Positions 21,440 through 32,496 of a DNA stretch of 64,000 bases are shown here, piece after piece. The translations under genes and the position numbers were made by a program. Location of the stretch: the NCBI GenBank assembly GCA_002105175.1, contig MCGE01000006.1, positions 1,054,001-1,118,000 on the forward strand. The letters are read 5' to 3'. The stretch comes from Absidia repens (lineage: Eukaryota; Mucoromycota; Mucoromycetes; Mucorales; Cunninghamellaceae). How positions within the stretch are numbered: position 1 is the stretch's first letter; each line of letters opens with the position of its first letter. The notes under the pieces were generated by a model. That model had not been told where the DNA came from and searched no databases. It was given only the letters and a program-made list of their open reading frames with translations.

Positions 21440-23408
21440 TCAATACGTGCGGTCAAGGCAAATAGTCAGTTCTTCATTCTGTTCAATGGCTTGTTTTGTC
21501 CAACATATTACCTGATTGTAGACATTTCCTCTAAGCAAAAGCACATTAGCAGACTGCGGAGACTGGACTCTGCGCATAAAATGGAATGGACAGTACATCT
21601 CGGTGTGTTCTTTTGCAGGGTCCGTAAAGGGTGTGCCGCAATCATCTGTGGCATCCAATACCGTATCGTCGTACATAACACAGTATTTTATTGCTTGAAT
21701 ATAGTTTTCCTTGTATGCGTCAAATTCCTCTTCAGTTGTTGGTGTTCCAAAATAAAGTCCGATAGGTGTATTGGCAGGTAATCGACGTTGTGCGAAAACA
21801 GAAAGTCCAGAACCAAGGTCCCCGCCTTTGCCTTTACCATCATTTTCATTTGTAGCAAACTTGCGCTCAACACGTACAATATCTTGCCAACAGATGGGAA
21901 TATCCGGCTGACCATGGCAGGCAAATGGGTCACCACGAATCGTCCATTGGATCGTTTCAGAGATGCTGTTGCGTTGTTGCTGTTGCTTGATCCTTTCGTC
22001 ATCATCGCCATTTTGGTCAACATCTTCATGTACTGTATCAAAAGTAGTATTATTTTCCGCCACCGGCGCCACCACCGTCGTCGACACCGCAATAGCTTGA
22101 TCTTGCAAAGTATTCAAAAGTAAGTGAGGATGATCTTGATTTTCCTTGTTTCTGTCATCATCGTGATTGAGCAAATGCAGCAACTGTCGCTCCTGTTTTC
22201 GAGTGGCAAGAAAATGATCAAATTCTGTATTCGAGGATGTAAATAAAGGTGGCGGTGAACTCCAGCTGTCTGTACTGCTCTCCAATACCGAAGTAACTGA
22301 AGACGAATGATCACGATGCGGCTTTTTTACTGATATAACTGTTGGTTGATCAATGTCGGCAGGTGGTTGATGAGGCAATGACGTTATCGTGGGTAATTGG
22401 CGCAGATTTCCAAAACACAATGGCCAGTCTTGGGTAATGAGAGTCTCCATCCAAGATTGATACAGAGTCACCGCTTCATCAAAGTTGGCTGGTTTGAAAG
22501 CCAGTCGAAAATGCAGGGAGCGACTGCCACAGGGTCTAAAAGATTGGAAGTTCCGGCCATCATGGTTTGTCAAAACAGCCGAGGCAGAGTTTCTTGGAGT
22601 CTACAAAAAATAAAGTAAAATAGTTGAGTGTGAGCGATTCATTCATAGATCCATTCGTGAACACGCGTCGTTTATGTCCAACTTATGTCCAACCATTTAC
22701 CTTGCTACGGAATACCAGTGGAAGATTTCGTGCTTTGCTGATAGAGACATCTAAATCCACTGCTGCAGCAGTCAAGTCAGCCCGAGCCATCGCATGGTCA
22801 GGGTGGTTTTTCAAAGCCAAAAATATGAGACGCCTTTGCTTATGCCAGTACGGAGAAGTGCGAATGCTTGGTTGTTCCTTTTTGTAAGTCTTGTGTCGAG
22901 TGGAAACAGTAGAATTGCCCGGTGTTGCTTTCATGGCAAGAGTTGAGCGATAAGAGGAGGGTAGCTGGTCCATTCTACCGGTGACTTGAGGTATACGAGG
23001 TGTAATAGTCGAAGAAGAAGGTGTCATACTTGTTGTGGTGGTTTGCTGGTTTGGTGGTACTACTGATGCTTGTGTGGGTGCTGCTGGTGTTGATGGTGAT
23101 GTTGATGGTGCTGGTGATGCTAATGTCGATGGCAATTCTGATATTGTTGTTGATGCTGCTGTCGGTTTTCGTTTTGCATCAATGATATCCATGTGACCAG
23201 ATTCCAATGATCGCTTTGCGCCAGCAATTTTGGAACGATTTGGGTAACAATCGGATGTTGTATTGAGTTCTTCAGAATTCTTGGTATGGTTGTTGGAGTT
23301 GCTGTCTGATTGGAAGGAGTCTTTATTCCCGTGTGTGAAGGAGCACTTTGGTTCCTGTTGTTGTGCTGGCTGGCGAATTTGGCGTAAATAAGATAAGAAT
23401 GCGAACAT
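21440..23408 (-). CDS. Divergent SET-domain protein
   Basis: Two exons: 22701-23408 and the rest to a stop at 21440. The N-terminal ~150 residues are Ser/Thr/Pro-rich. A conserved-looking helical block follows (YWHKQRRLIFLALKNHPDHA, ARADLTAAAVDLDVSISKAR, then SRSLHFRLAFKPANFDEAVT, ending WPLCFG). After a long variable linker comes a SET domain: GSGLSVFAQRRLPANTPIGL, YFG, EENYIQAIKY-like region (actual YKENYIQAIKYCVMYDDT), and the closing AIEQNEELTICLDRTY. In ordinary SET methyltransferases the cofactor motif NHSC..PN sits just before the last strands. Here that position reads HFMRRVQSPQSANVLLLRG, so catalytic activity is doubtful. Histone-lysine methylation is therefore not asserted. The start at 23408 is the first ATG of an open exon. 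Confidence 0.75.
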
Positions 23409-24128
23409 GGGGCATCAAGATTGCAATAAATAAAAATTATGAAAGGGTCAATTGTACTATATTTTGAAGGATTTTTTTTTGGAATCCCGCCCGCTGACTC
23501 GCAATGATAAAGGAATGTGAGCCACGTTCATGTCAATGTCTTCTATCTACACGTAGCAGGACGGATGTGATATTCAACTTTTTCTTTTTTTTAAAAAAAA
23601 GTCTTTGCCTACTGGAATCTAGTTTATATAACTATAATTTTGCGTACCTTCTTCCCATAATATAAAATATGATTTTTTGAGTGCTGTGCCTATTGTGGTT
23701 TAAAGAAACAACTGGTTACAGGAACTACAAATAAATTTCCTCTCTATTCCCTCCATTCCGACAGAGTTTAATAAGCATTTAGGTAGTTTTGCTATTATAG
23801 GGTTGTCATCTTTCACGATTATGTATATAATGTGAGGACATTTGTTGGAGAAAATTGAACTTCCGCTCTTTGCCCTATTGCATTTTCTTTAATATGTCTC
23901 TCTATTGCTTATCATTCTAGATATAATGGTGTCAATTACTTTAATTGGGCAGTTTTTTTTTATTTGTCGCTACAGAGTGTGCTCCATGGTTTCTTCTATT
24001 ACAGCTCCTGATCTTGCTTTGCATATATTGTCGTTGGTTTAATGTTACAGGGGTAAACAACTAAAAGGCAAAAACTAAACAACCACAGCAACTATTGGAC
24101 TAAGCAATGCTACATTCTACTTCTTCTA

Positions 24129-24162
<34 letters not shown>

Positions 24163-26238
24163 ACATTATTTAGACACGGGAAACCACGACACTGAAAACA
24201 AATACGATATTCAAGACTTAGTGGAGACCGGCCTTAAGTTTGGGCAACTCGAACATGAATTGCATGCTGATAATGGTCAATGTCCAGATCTGCTAGACGA
24301 TGAATGACATACCGTTTACCCACTTATGAAGCGACCACTCCTTCTGTCAACAACGTTTATCAACTCTTGGAAACCGGAAGAGACAACGTTCATATATAGC
24401 TGTCAACATATTTATGGGACTTATTACGAAAGCGATTCAACCGAAACACTAAAAATCAGATAATAATATCATCAACAATAACCTTCGAACTGTCAATGAT
24501 ACAGTAGCAACTCCCTTCAACCATGGCTCATGTGAATAAGGTATGAACAACAACAACAGCACTATATGAACTGATTGTGGAACGTTATAGCAACTGACCT
24601 CTATCACTTCCTTCTAGATTAGGCATGTGCTTAAGAAAAAAAATAGACCAGCATTATGTATGCGTTAAATAATACGATTATTATGTTGATAAATAGTGAC
24701 ATTGATGCTCTTAAAAAATTTGACAAACTGACAAATCTCGCTTCATCAGTTGGTGGGCATTTGTAAGCTGATACTTGCGTGATATGCAATTACAAATTAT
24801 TTAATATCGTACCCCTAATCACCATGTATTACTTTTTATATCAAATCGAAATAAGCGGCCCTTGTTTAAGGTATTATGAACCTTACCAAGCTAGAATGTG
24901 TCTAGGTGGACATGAACATCATAAAGTGCACCTTTTACAGCGGTTACTCCATACCCCGTCTTGCCCTATTTGGTAAAATATATATATGTATTGAAAATGT
25001 TGAAAATGCATATCATAGATAATGAACCTAACAGCTTGCTTATCTCTTTTATCTTAAAGATCTTATATAGTCAAACTCTTTTGAATGACCGTGTTGGTTG
25101 CTTGACTTGTGTTATATATCGCATCATACCGACCGTCTTCCGTCTATTACCATATACTGCATCCGATACTTCCTTTCCTTGTCCTTTTTTTGCTTTATAT
25201 TCTTCATTGTTAGTATAATCTCCCCTCACGTTTTATACATGTATTATAGTTTTGTATTAGTTGTTGTTTATATACAAGTATATCTCTTGATCAAATAAAA
25301 TTCTCACTTCATTACTTTACAATATGATGCCTTTTTTTTTGATATATTTATTTATTCAATTCCTTTACCGACTTTGGTGGGACGACCGAGGGGAGCAATC
25401 TATTTTAGAATTTGATTGGCCGTTCCGATACTTGTTGGGTATATTTTCGTTTTTGAGCCTGCTCCACCCGTTCTCTATTTTTGCCCCATGCCCCACACTT
25501 TTTGTCTTTTTTCCCGCGCTTTACAATTGTCTTGCTTTTGATTTGCTAGAAACTCATGATGATGCGATTATCGTGCTTTTGACTTTTATGATCTTCACAT
25601 CCTTGTTTGGTGTGTATGTGTGCAGAACTGTCAACTCAATTTTATTTGTCTTGGTAAAATAAATGAAAATAATTAGGAAGTGTACTGTTTCATGAAACCA
25701 TTTTTTTTGTTTCAATTAATATAATAAAATATATTAGTACATGTGCTGTAAAGTATATATACACATCGGGTCAAAAAGTTTAGCGTGATGGTTTTTAAAA
25801 TAAACATCGGCGTACTGCCCCTCCTTTTTTCCCCCTTCCAAATTTGACAGACCCGGAGATTGAAACAAATGAGGGTCTTAGTAATGAACTTTTCTCACTG
25901 TTTATTGGATCATTCAAATCATGTAGTAAGCAGATGAATCCATTCGCTTGGGATAATAATGACAAAGTAAAGAAAGCTCGTCATGAAGTTAAAAAAAGAA
26001 AGAACTATATCGTAATACAATTAAGGAAGACCACACTCCTCTGCCCATAAAAAAATATCAATCAACAATGGGATGCAGGTTTGCGCTGAGACAAAAGCGG
26101 TGCTTTAAACTATCAGTCAGATGGGTTTGGGAAGTTGGTATTTAAACGTGGCCAGTGCTTCTTTCTGCTTTTCTTTCCTTCTTTCTTTCACTTGTTATTT
26201 TTTTGTATTTTTATTTTATTCTTTATCTATCGACAAAA
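23409..26238. other. Long divergent intergenic region with possible gene relics
   Basis: No intact gene is recognised between the SET gene and malic enzyme. Near the left edge is GGAATCCCGCCCGCTG (about 23481-23496), probably part of the SET promoter. A T run of 31 lies at 24131-24161. Just after it, an open piece at about 24169-24306 reads DTGNHDTENKYDIQDLVETG and on to DDE before a stop, and another at 25844-26050 reads NEGLSNELFSLFIGSFKS. Both look protein-like but end without partners and may be mobile-element debris. The final ~100 bp before 26239 is pyrimidine-rich leader of malic enzyme. Confidence 0.45.
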
Positions 26239-28169
26239 ATGGCACCTACTACTTTGAACAACAGCTCCAGTTTTACCGATTCCTCTTCCAAAACCAACAT
26301 GGATCTGGTTGCACGATCTAATTACCATAATGAAGGTAAGTTCATGACTCATTAGCATATTCCAACAAATATGATTATTAACTTTTTCTTTTTCTTTCTC
26401 CTACAGGTACTGCCATGGATACTGAAAAAAGATACGCTCTCAGTCTTCACGGTCTATCACCAAGCCGTGTGGAAAACGTGGAAATTCAGAAACGCCGTGC
26501 TCTCAAACTTATGCGATCCAAGTCGACTATGCTTGAAAAGTATATCTTTTTGGCACAAATGCGTACCAACAATGTACGTTTGTTCTACAAGATTGTGTTG
26601 GATGAATTAGAAGAAATTGCCCCTGTGATCTATACTCCTACTGTTGGTACCGCTTGTCAAGAATACTCCAACATCTATCCTTTCCTTGCTGGTCCTGGTG
26701 TGCCTGATGGGTTGTACTTGACCAAGGATTCTCATGCCAACCTCTGTGAAACAATCAAGAACTATCAGCCTTTTGCTGACGAACAATTCCAACCTGACAT
26801 TGCTGTTATTTCTGATGGTTCAAGAATCTTGGGTTTGGGTGATTTGGGCGTGAACGGTATGGGTATTCCTATTGGCAAGTTGCAATTGTATGTCGCTGGT
26901 GCTGGGATTGATCCTCGAAAGACTTTACCTATCATTTTGGATTTGGGAACCAACAATGAAGCCTTCCGCAACGATGAATTTTATTTGGGTCTACGACAAC
27001 CTCGTCCTGCTGATGAAGAGGTAAGCCAAAAAAAAAAAAAAAAAAAGGAAATGGGCCACTCCGAAGGAAATAGTAACATACTAATTATTTTGATCATTCT
27101 TTTCCGGTACTAGTTCTATGAAACAGTTGATACCGTTCTCTCCGCTCTTCGCACAGTATATCCTCGCCTGATGATTCAATTTGAAGATTGGTCCTCTGAA
27201 CATGCGTTTGGTCTTTTGGAAAAATATCAATCCAAAATGCTTTGCTTCAACGATGATATTCAAGGTACTGGTGCTGTGATTCTTTCTGGTATGATCAATG
27301 CTATTCGTCGGGTCGAAAAGGAAAACAAGGTGAACCCCAAAGACCACCGTATTGTCTTCTATGGTGCCGGCTCTGCTGCCATTGGTGTTGCTCGACAAAT
27401 TCAAGAATACTTCTCAAGTGAACATAACATGACCGAAGAAGAGTCCAAACGTCTGTTTTGGATTGTGGACAGCAAAGGTATGGTGACCAAGGATCGTGGT
27501 GATAAATTAGCTCAACACAAGGTGTACTATGCTCGTGACGACAACCAAGGTCAACAGATCAAGCCTCTTCTGGATATTGTCAACTATGTCAAACCTACAG
27601 TACTGATTGGGTTATCCTCGACCACCGGTGCCTTTACCAAGGACGTATTGGAACGATTGGCTGAACTCAACAAGAACCCTATTGTCTTCCCGTTATCCAA
27701 CCCTGCCACCCAAGCTGAATGTACCTTTGAACAAGCAATGCAAGCTACCAACCACCGCGTGATCTTTGCTTCTGGTACTGCCTTCCCTGCGTTTACTGAA
27801 CCCGATACTGGAAAGAAGCACATTCCTGGTCAAGGTAACAATATGTATATTTTCCCGGGTTTGGGTCTTGGTGCTGTTTTGGCTCGTCCTGTCTCCATCT
27901 CAGATCGTATGATTTATATGACTGCCAAGGCGTTGGCTGATTCTTTGACCCCTGAAGAAACCGCCCAAGGTTGGCTGTATCCTTCTCTGCAACGTATCCG
28001 ACAAGTCTCTGCTGTGGTTGCTACTGCTGTCTGTGAAGAAGCTTTGGCTGAAGGTGTTGCTCAGGATACTGCTAATATTGATGGCAAGTCTCATGATGAA
28101 CTCATTGAGTATGTCTCAAGTCAAATGTGGACTCCTGTCAATGATGCTTATGGAACCAGTCGTATTTAG
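26239..28169 (+). CDS. NADP-dependent malic enzyme, cytosolic type
   Basis: Catalyses oxidative decarboxylation of malate to pyruvate and CO2 with reduction of NAD(P)+. In oleaginous Mucorales it is discussed as an NADPH source for fatty-acid synthesis. Three exons: 26239-26335, 26407-27020 and 27114-28169, about 588 residues. Conserved blocks are complete: VIYTPTVGTACQEYS, GDLGVNGMGIPIGKL, LDLGTNNE, MLCFNDDIQGTGAV, FYGAGSAAIGVARQI (dinucleotide fold), LIGLSSTTGAFTKDV, FPLSNPATQAECT and FASGTAFP. The N-terminus (MAPTTLNNSSSFTDSSS) is short and lacks Arg-rich mitochondrial targeting character, suggesting a cytosolic enzyme. NADP preference is inferred from eukaryotic relatives, not proven from sequence. 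The start is the first ATG after a pyrimidine-rich leader. Confidence 0.95.
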
Positions 28170-28847
28170 ATAGTAGAAACATTCATATCCCCCCTTTTTT
28201 ATCATTTATTTATTTATCATCCTCTTCATTTACTTTTAGTCTACACATTTATTATTATTCATTCGTCACTATTTCTATATTATTTTATCATCTCTTTTTT
28301 TTTATTTTTCACAAGGATTATATCAAATAAAATTTTATATTTGACAAATCATATTTCAAAGCAGATCATGCAAACCCGTTGTCATTGGTTATTTTGTTTT
28401 GTGTCATGCTCCATCATTTTGTGGTAGCACAATCTCTTTTTGTATATTGGGCAAAGGGGATTCAACCAAAAGAAAAAAAAAAAGACGGAATTTAAAACAT
28501 TATCACACTTTCAAATGATTTTACTGGCGGATATACCTGTTACGTGATCGAATTTATACGGTTTATATAATGAAATGTATGTTATTGTATTAACGTTTCC
28601 ATTTTCATTACCTTCGTCATCACGTAGATCTATCTTTTTTTTTGTCGTATTATGCATATTTTATTTTCCTCGCGGTATCATAAACTAGAACAATAAGACA
28701 ATAAGAGGAGATTATTCTGGGCTTGAGAAGAGGTGAGAGAGAAATTGGGTGTTCCTTGACCTCAGAAGGAAAATGGTGAGATAGGCCGGTAAACCATGTT
28801 ATGTCACCCAGAAACCTCTTTATATCACCTTAAATCACTGTACATTA
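28170..28847. other. 3' flank of malic enzyme
   Basis: AT-rich 3' UTR with AATAAA at about 28326. There is nothing coding before the repeat-derived DNA begins. Confidence 0.5.
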
Positions 28848-29060
28848 TATATTACTGAAGACATTGATTGAAGACATGTAGATATATTTTTTATTGTAAA
28901 ATAAACACGAAGTAAGGTAAAACACGAGAGAAAGCAATCCTATGAGGAGTGACGATCTATTCTACAGTAAAAGGAAGGGGGCTGGTAAACTATTCCACAG
29001 TGGATATATGGGTTATTGTACGATGTGCAGCAAACTATTCCAAGTCGAAAGGGGAACGGT
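28848..29060 (+). repeat. Upstream module of the dispersed repeat (second copy at 51.05-51.24 kb)
   Basis: This segment contains GAAGACAT, TTTTATTGTAAAA, AAGTAAGGTAAA, several variants of CTATTCTACAGT and CAAACTATTCCA. The same ordered motifs are present at 51045-51240, likewise upstream of a dispersed-repeat copy. It is therefore likely to be the 5' part of one subfamily. It is non-coding. Confidence 0.65.
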
Positions 29061-29207
29061 GAAAAGTATCGCTACAGTTGATTATGAAAGAAAGCTGCCA
29101 TATGGATGATATTGCGTGGTGTAAAAATGAAGAGAAGCAAAAAAATAAAGCTGGGTTCCTGATTTTGTAGTGAGCAAAAAAATCAACAGCCTGGTCATCA
29201 AATGAAA

Positions 29208-30290
29208 CACTTCAAATCCCGCCCACGTGAAGATTTATTTACTCCCTTTTTTTTTGCCCTCTCTTTCTTTTCATTTTCTTTTTTTTTCTTTCCATTTTTT
29301 TTTCACCATTCAAGTTTTATGGGGTTATTTTGGACTTAGATTAGTATCAGGACTAGTCTAGAACGGTTTCTAGCACAAGGCTTATAACATGCATGGGGAA
29401 ACCCTTTCATTTTGGATCTAGGATCTGAGGGCACCAATAGTTGGCTTATTGGGGTCTTCATTAGCTTGGTTTAGTATTAGTTTGTCATAGTTTCAATCTA
29501 TAATTGAATAAAGTATGTATCTTTCCATTTGCTTCAATGAAAAAATGTCCCATTAGTCTCTTGTATACGAAATACCTTTTTTACAATCATCATCTAGTTT
29601 GATTAGTGTTAGACCTTGCCATGTTTCCATAACAGTGGTCCCTTTAGTATTTTTCATGTCTGGTACAATATATTAATTCCCATTTCACTATTGTCCCATT
29701 AGATTAGTGTAGACTACTCTTCCAATCCCACTTCAGTCCCCCTCTTGATTCCTCCAACACACCCGTCTATTGAATCCCTTGACGAAATGAATCCCCATGT
29801 CATTAGTTTTAGTATCTATCAATATACTCCAATAAAACTATACCTTTCCTTAGCAAATTGTAACCAACCGTATAGTGACCAATATCTTCACTTTACTTGT
29901 TTGTGAGCGTCCTACCAAACATTTGCTTTCTAGTTCACCCGCTATGACTATATTTTCTCCTAAAGGCTCAGAAACTGCGTAGCATTCTTGGATCACCTGC
30001 TAATAGATATCCATATTCCTTCTCGACAAATCATATAAACAAATATAGATCGTGCTATGCATGTATTCGCCATTATAGAGCATTTTGCACCTTTTTTTTT
30101 TTTTTTTTTTTTTTCTAGCTTATCTGCGACTATTTTCCCACTCCTTGAGGGCTAGCAAGTGGTTGATAGTTCTAGACCAATGTTATCGTTCAACTATTGA
30201 AATCCATTACCCTGTATTGTGTTGCCATCATAATCTCTACCAGACTGAACATTTGTATATATTCACCTTGTAATTTTGTTTTTCTTTGTT
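29208..30290 (+). repeat. Dispersed repeat family, copy B (long form)
   Basis: The copy starts TTCAAATCCCGCCCACGTG, with CACGTG at 29224-29229, then a T-rich stretch. It continues through GATTAGTATCAGGACTAG, the GCATGGGGAAACCC core (29391-29404), TTAGTATTAGTTTGTC, AATAAAGTATG, two more GATTAGTGT motifs (near 29600 and 29702), ACTTTACTTGTTTGTGAGCG and an internal poly-T near 30091-30114. It ends in TGTATATATTCACCTTG. It matches the reverse complement of 40400-41446 almost throughout, including beyond the part shared with copies A and D. No long ORF is present. Confidence 0.85.
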
Positions 30291-30773
30291 ATTTTCTATA
30301 TTTTCTTTTTCCATGTGGTAAAAATGAAAAAGTCGGATCGTCTACTAAGGCACAAAATGGCGCGGGGTGTCCTATTTCATTAAACCGTACTTTAACAACT
30401 CGTCGCTGACACATAGTAAATCAAATGTTTTGTAATTGACTATGAAAAATTGCACAAAGCTGAACCGTAGTTGCCATATAATTCTGTAATATGTACATAT
30501 CAGCCTCCGATATTTTTTTTTTTTTATAAAAGACGAATCCCAAGAACTACATTAGCAGTAAACTACTCATTCAAGTGTCAATTTCAATCATTTTATTGCA
30601 ATGATTATATATAATGCCGAAGATTCATTCGAGAGTCAATTTTTAATCATTTTATTGTAAATGGTGATATATAATGTGATGTGAGAGGGGTAATAATACT
30701 ATATATACTGCTAAAAATAAAGACATACAAAAGTGATACAATATAATAACCTAAACTAAATAATAAAACTAAG
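30291..30773. other. Intergenic, 3' flank of CCS1
   Basis: AT-rich; the first ~50 bp may still belong to dispersed repeat copy B. A short direct duplication is visible: TCAATTTCAATCATTTTATTG near 30578 is echoed by a similar run near 30634. This looks like repeated 3' UTR sequence of the minus-strand CCS1 gene. No gene is seen. Confidence 0.45.
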
Positions 30774-31767
30774 CTAGTTGTTGCCCACTTTCTTGTCTTG
30801 CACCAATCTTGCTTCTTCCCACAAAGTATTTCCATTGCAGGCACAGACCTTTTTCATATTCTCAAACGCGCCCGCGCTCCTTGCAATGATACCACAAAGA
30901 ATTCCTGCACCGCTGTTGCCATCCCACTTGGATTGCTGTTCAGATTTTCGACCAAGATCGTCTTCGTTTTGAGTGATCACCATGCTTCTTCCAATAATAT
31001 CCCACACCTTGATCCTGTCACTTTCCACTACCAAATCACCCCAACCGTTCTTGTCCACCTCAAGATTGCCAAGATCCCCTACATGCCCAGAATCTTGGTC
31101 ACCATGGTCCACATCGGTAGGATTGAAATGGTCACCGGTAGAGAGCCACCCCCGAGAAACATCACCACATTCATGGATATGTACGCCGTGTTTACCAGGT
31201 GTGAGACCTTCTACTGTCAAGTCGATCAAGCATGTGTCCGGGTCAATCTGTACAAACCGCGCCAGGCCCGATTTTCCTTTGGGCAATTGTTGAGTTGGGT
31301 CCTCACCGTAAACGTCAAAAATACATACTGCCGCACCGCTATGACCTTGATTTTCATCAGCTACACCTTGGCCACGGACCACCACCGTTCTTCCTGAATC
31401 CTTGAGAGCTCTTGAGATTGTGGAGGGCGGGGCTATTAAATTGAGAGAGGGAGATAGGGAGTTAGATATAGACGAAACACACGATTATTTCACTTTTTTT
31501 TAACAACCAATTCAATACCTGTTCCTTCAATGGTCACCCGTTGTTCAGACAGGTCAATAGAGAAGTCTTGTATGTTTGGGAAGCGTTGAAGGATTGTTGT
31601 AACATCGTCAACGCAGGATTGGCATGTCATTTCAACAGCAAATTCCGTCTGAAAAAACAAAAGAAAATACAGCACATAAAAATGTTAGTTACATAGAGGA
31701 GTATTTCACGTTAATATTTCATTTCTATTGAACTCACCTTGAATTGTTTTTTGAGTGAGGATGGCAT
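30774..31767 (-). CDS. CCS1: Copper chaperone for Cu/Zn superoxide dismutase
   Basis: Delivers copper to, and helps form the disulfide of, SOD1 in the cytosol and mitochondrial intermembrane space. Three exons (31738-31767, 31519-31648, 30774-31432) encode about 272 residues. Domain 1 is an HMA copper site with MTCQSC. Domain 2 is SOD-like: GKHGVHIHECGDVSRGW, TGDHFNP, GHVGDLGN, IGRSMVIT. The catalytic-copper histidine of the IGR..V.H motif of true SOD1 is absent, as expected for a chaperone. Domain 3 has GIIARSAGAFENMKKVCACNG with the CxC motif, then LWEEARL. The first exon encodes only ten residues (MPSSLKKQFK). It is head-to-head with the inositol phosphatase gene. Confidence 0.95.
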
Positions 31768-32496
31768 AGTAGATTAAATAGAGTCTGTGCAAGAAAAAAA
31801 GAGATAATAAAAAAAGAGTCAACGAACGAGACGCTGTATTTTTTTTTTTGACCCTCTTTTTATATACACCACAGCTATATTTTAATTCCCGACCAAAATC
31901 TAGTGAAATCTGACAAAGCAGAACATCGCCCAATCAGTGCCATTCAGGGTGATTTTACCCGTTACCCCGCGATTGCATATCGATGATATCCAAAATCTAA
32001 TATACGCCGGAGTGTGGTCATGTGTGATATGTTTGCTTTATTTTTCTTAGGTTGTGTGGTTGGCTGAGTATTGCAGTAGACGATATTCATTTTATGTTAC
32101 TTATTCGGACGTCAAGTAGGGCTTTGTTAGGTTGTTTCAATGTTTTTACCGGCATCAATGACTCTTTCCTGGTGTAATGAATAGTGATATTTCTTCTATA
32201 ATTTTGGCCAACATTATGTATGGCCAGAACACAACGAGCAAGGACCGGTTTAATGGTGGTTCTCAGCATAGGTACAGATGTTATGCCTGGGGATGACTTG
32301 CACTTAAAACAATGAAAGTGATCTTGCACGTTGTACTTGAATCTTTAATTTGACACAACCTTTTTTTTTTTTTTTTTTCTTTTTTTAAAAAAAATTCATT
32401 CGCCGCTTTTTTTTTTTTGTTGCTTTGTCTCTTTTTTTTCTTTGCTCTTTTTCTTTCTTCTCTTTTTCTTTCTATAATTCACTCAACAACTCAGAG
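31768..32496. promoter_or_regulatory. Bidirectional intergenic promoter region (CCS1 / inositol phosphatase)
   Basis: The two start codons face away from each other across about 730 bp. The region has T-rich tracts near 32361-32420 next to the phosphatase start, and no recognisable gene. No copper-responsive (Mac1/Ace1-type) site was confidently identified. Confidence 0.4.

Noticed and set aside
25755..25800. Sequence ACATCGGGTCAAAAAGTTTAG resembles the end of a Tc1/mariner-type transposon
   Set aside because: I found no matching inverted partner and no transposase remnant nearby, so a single 20-base resemblance is not enough.
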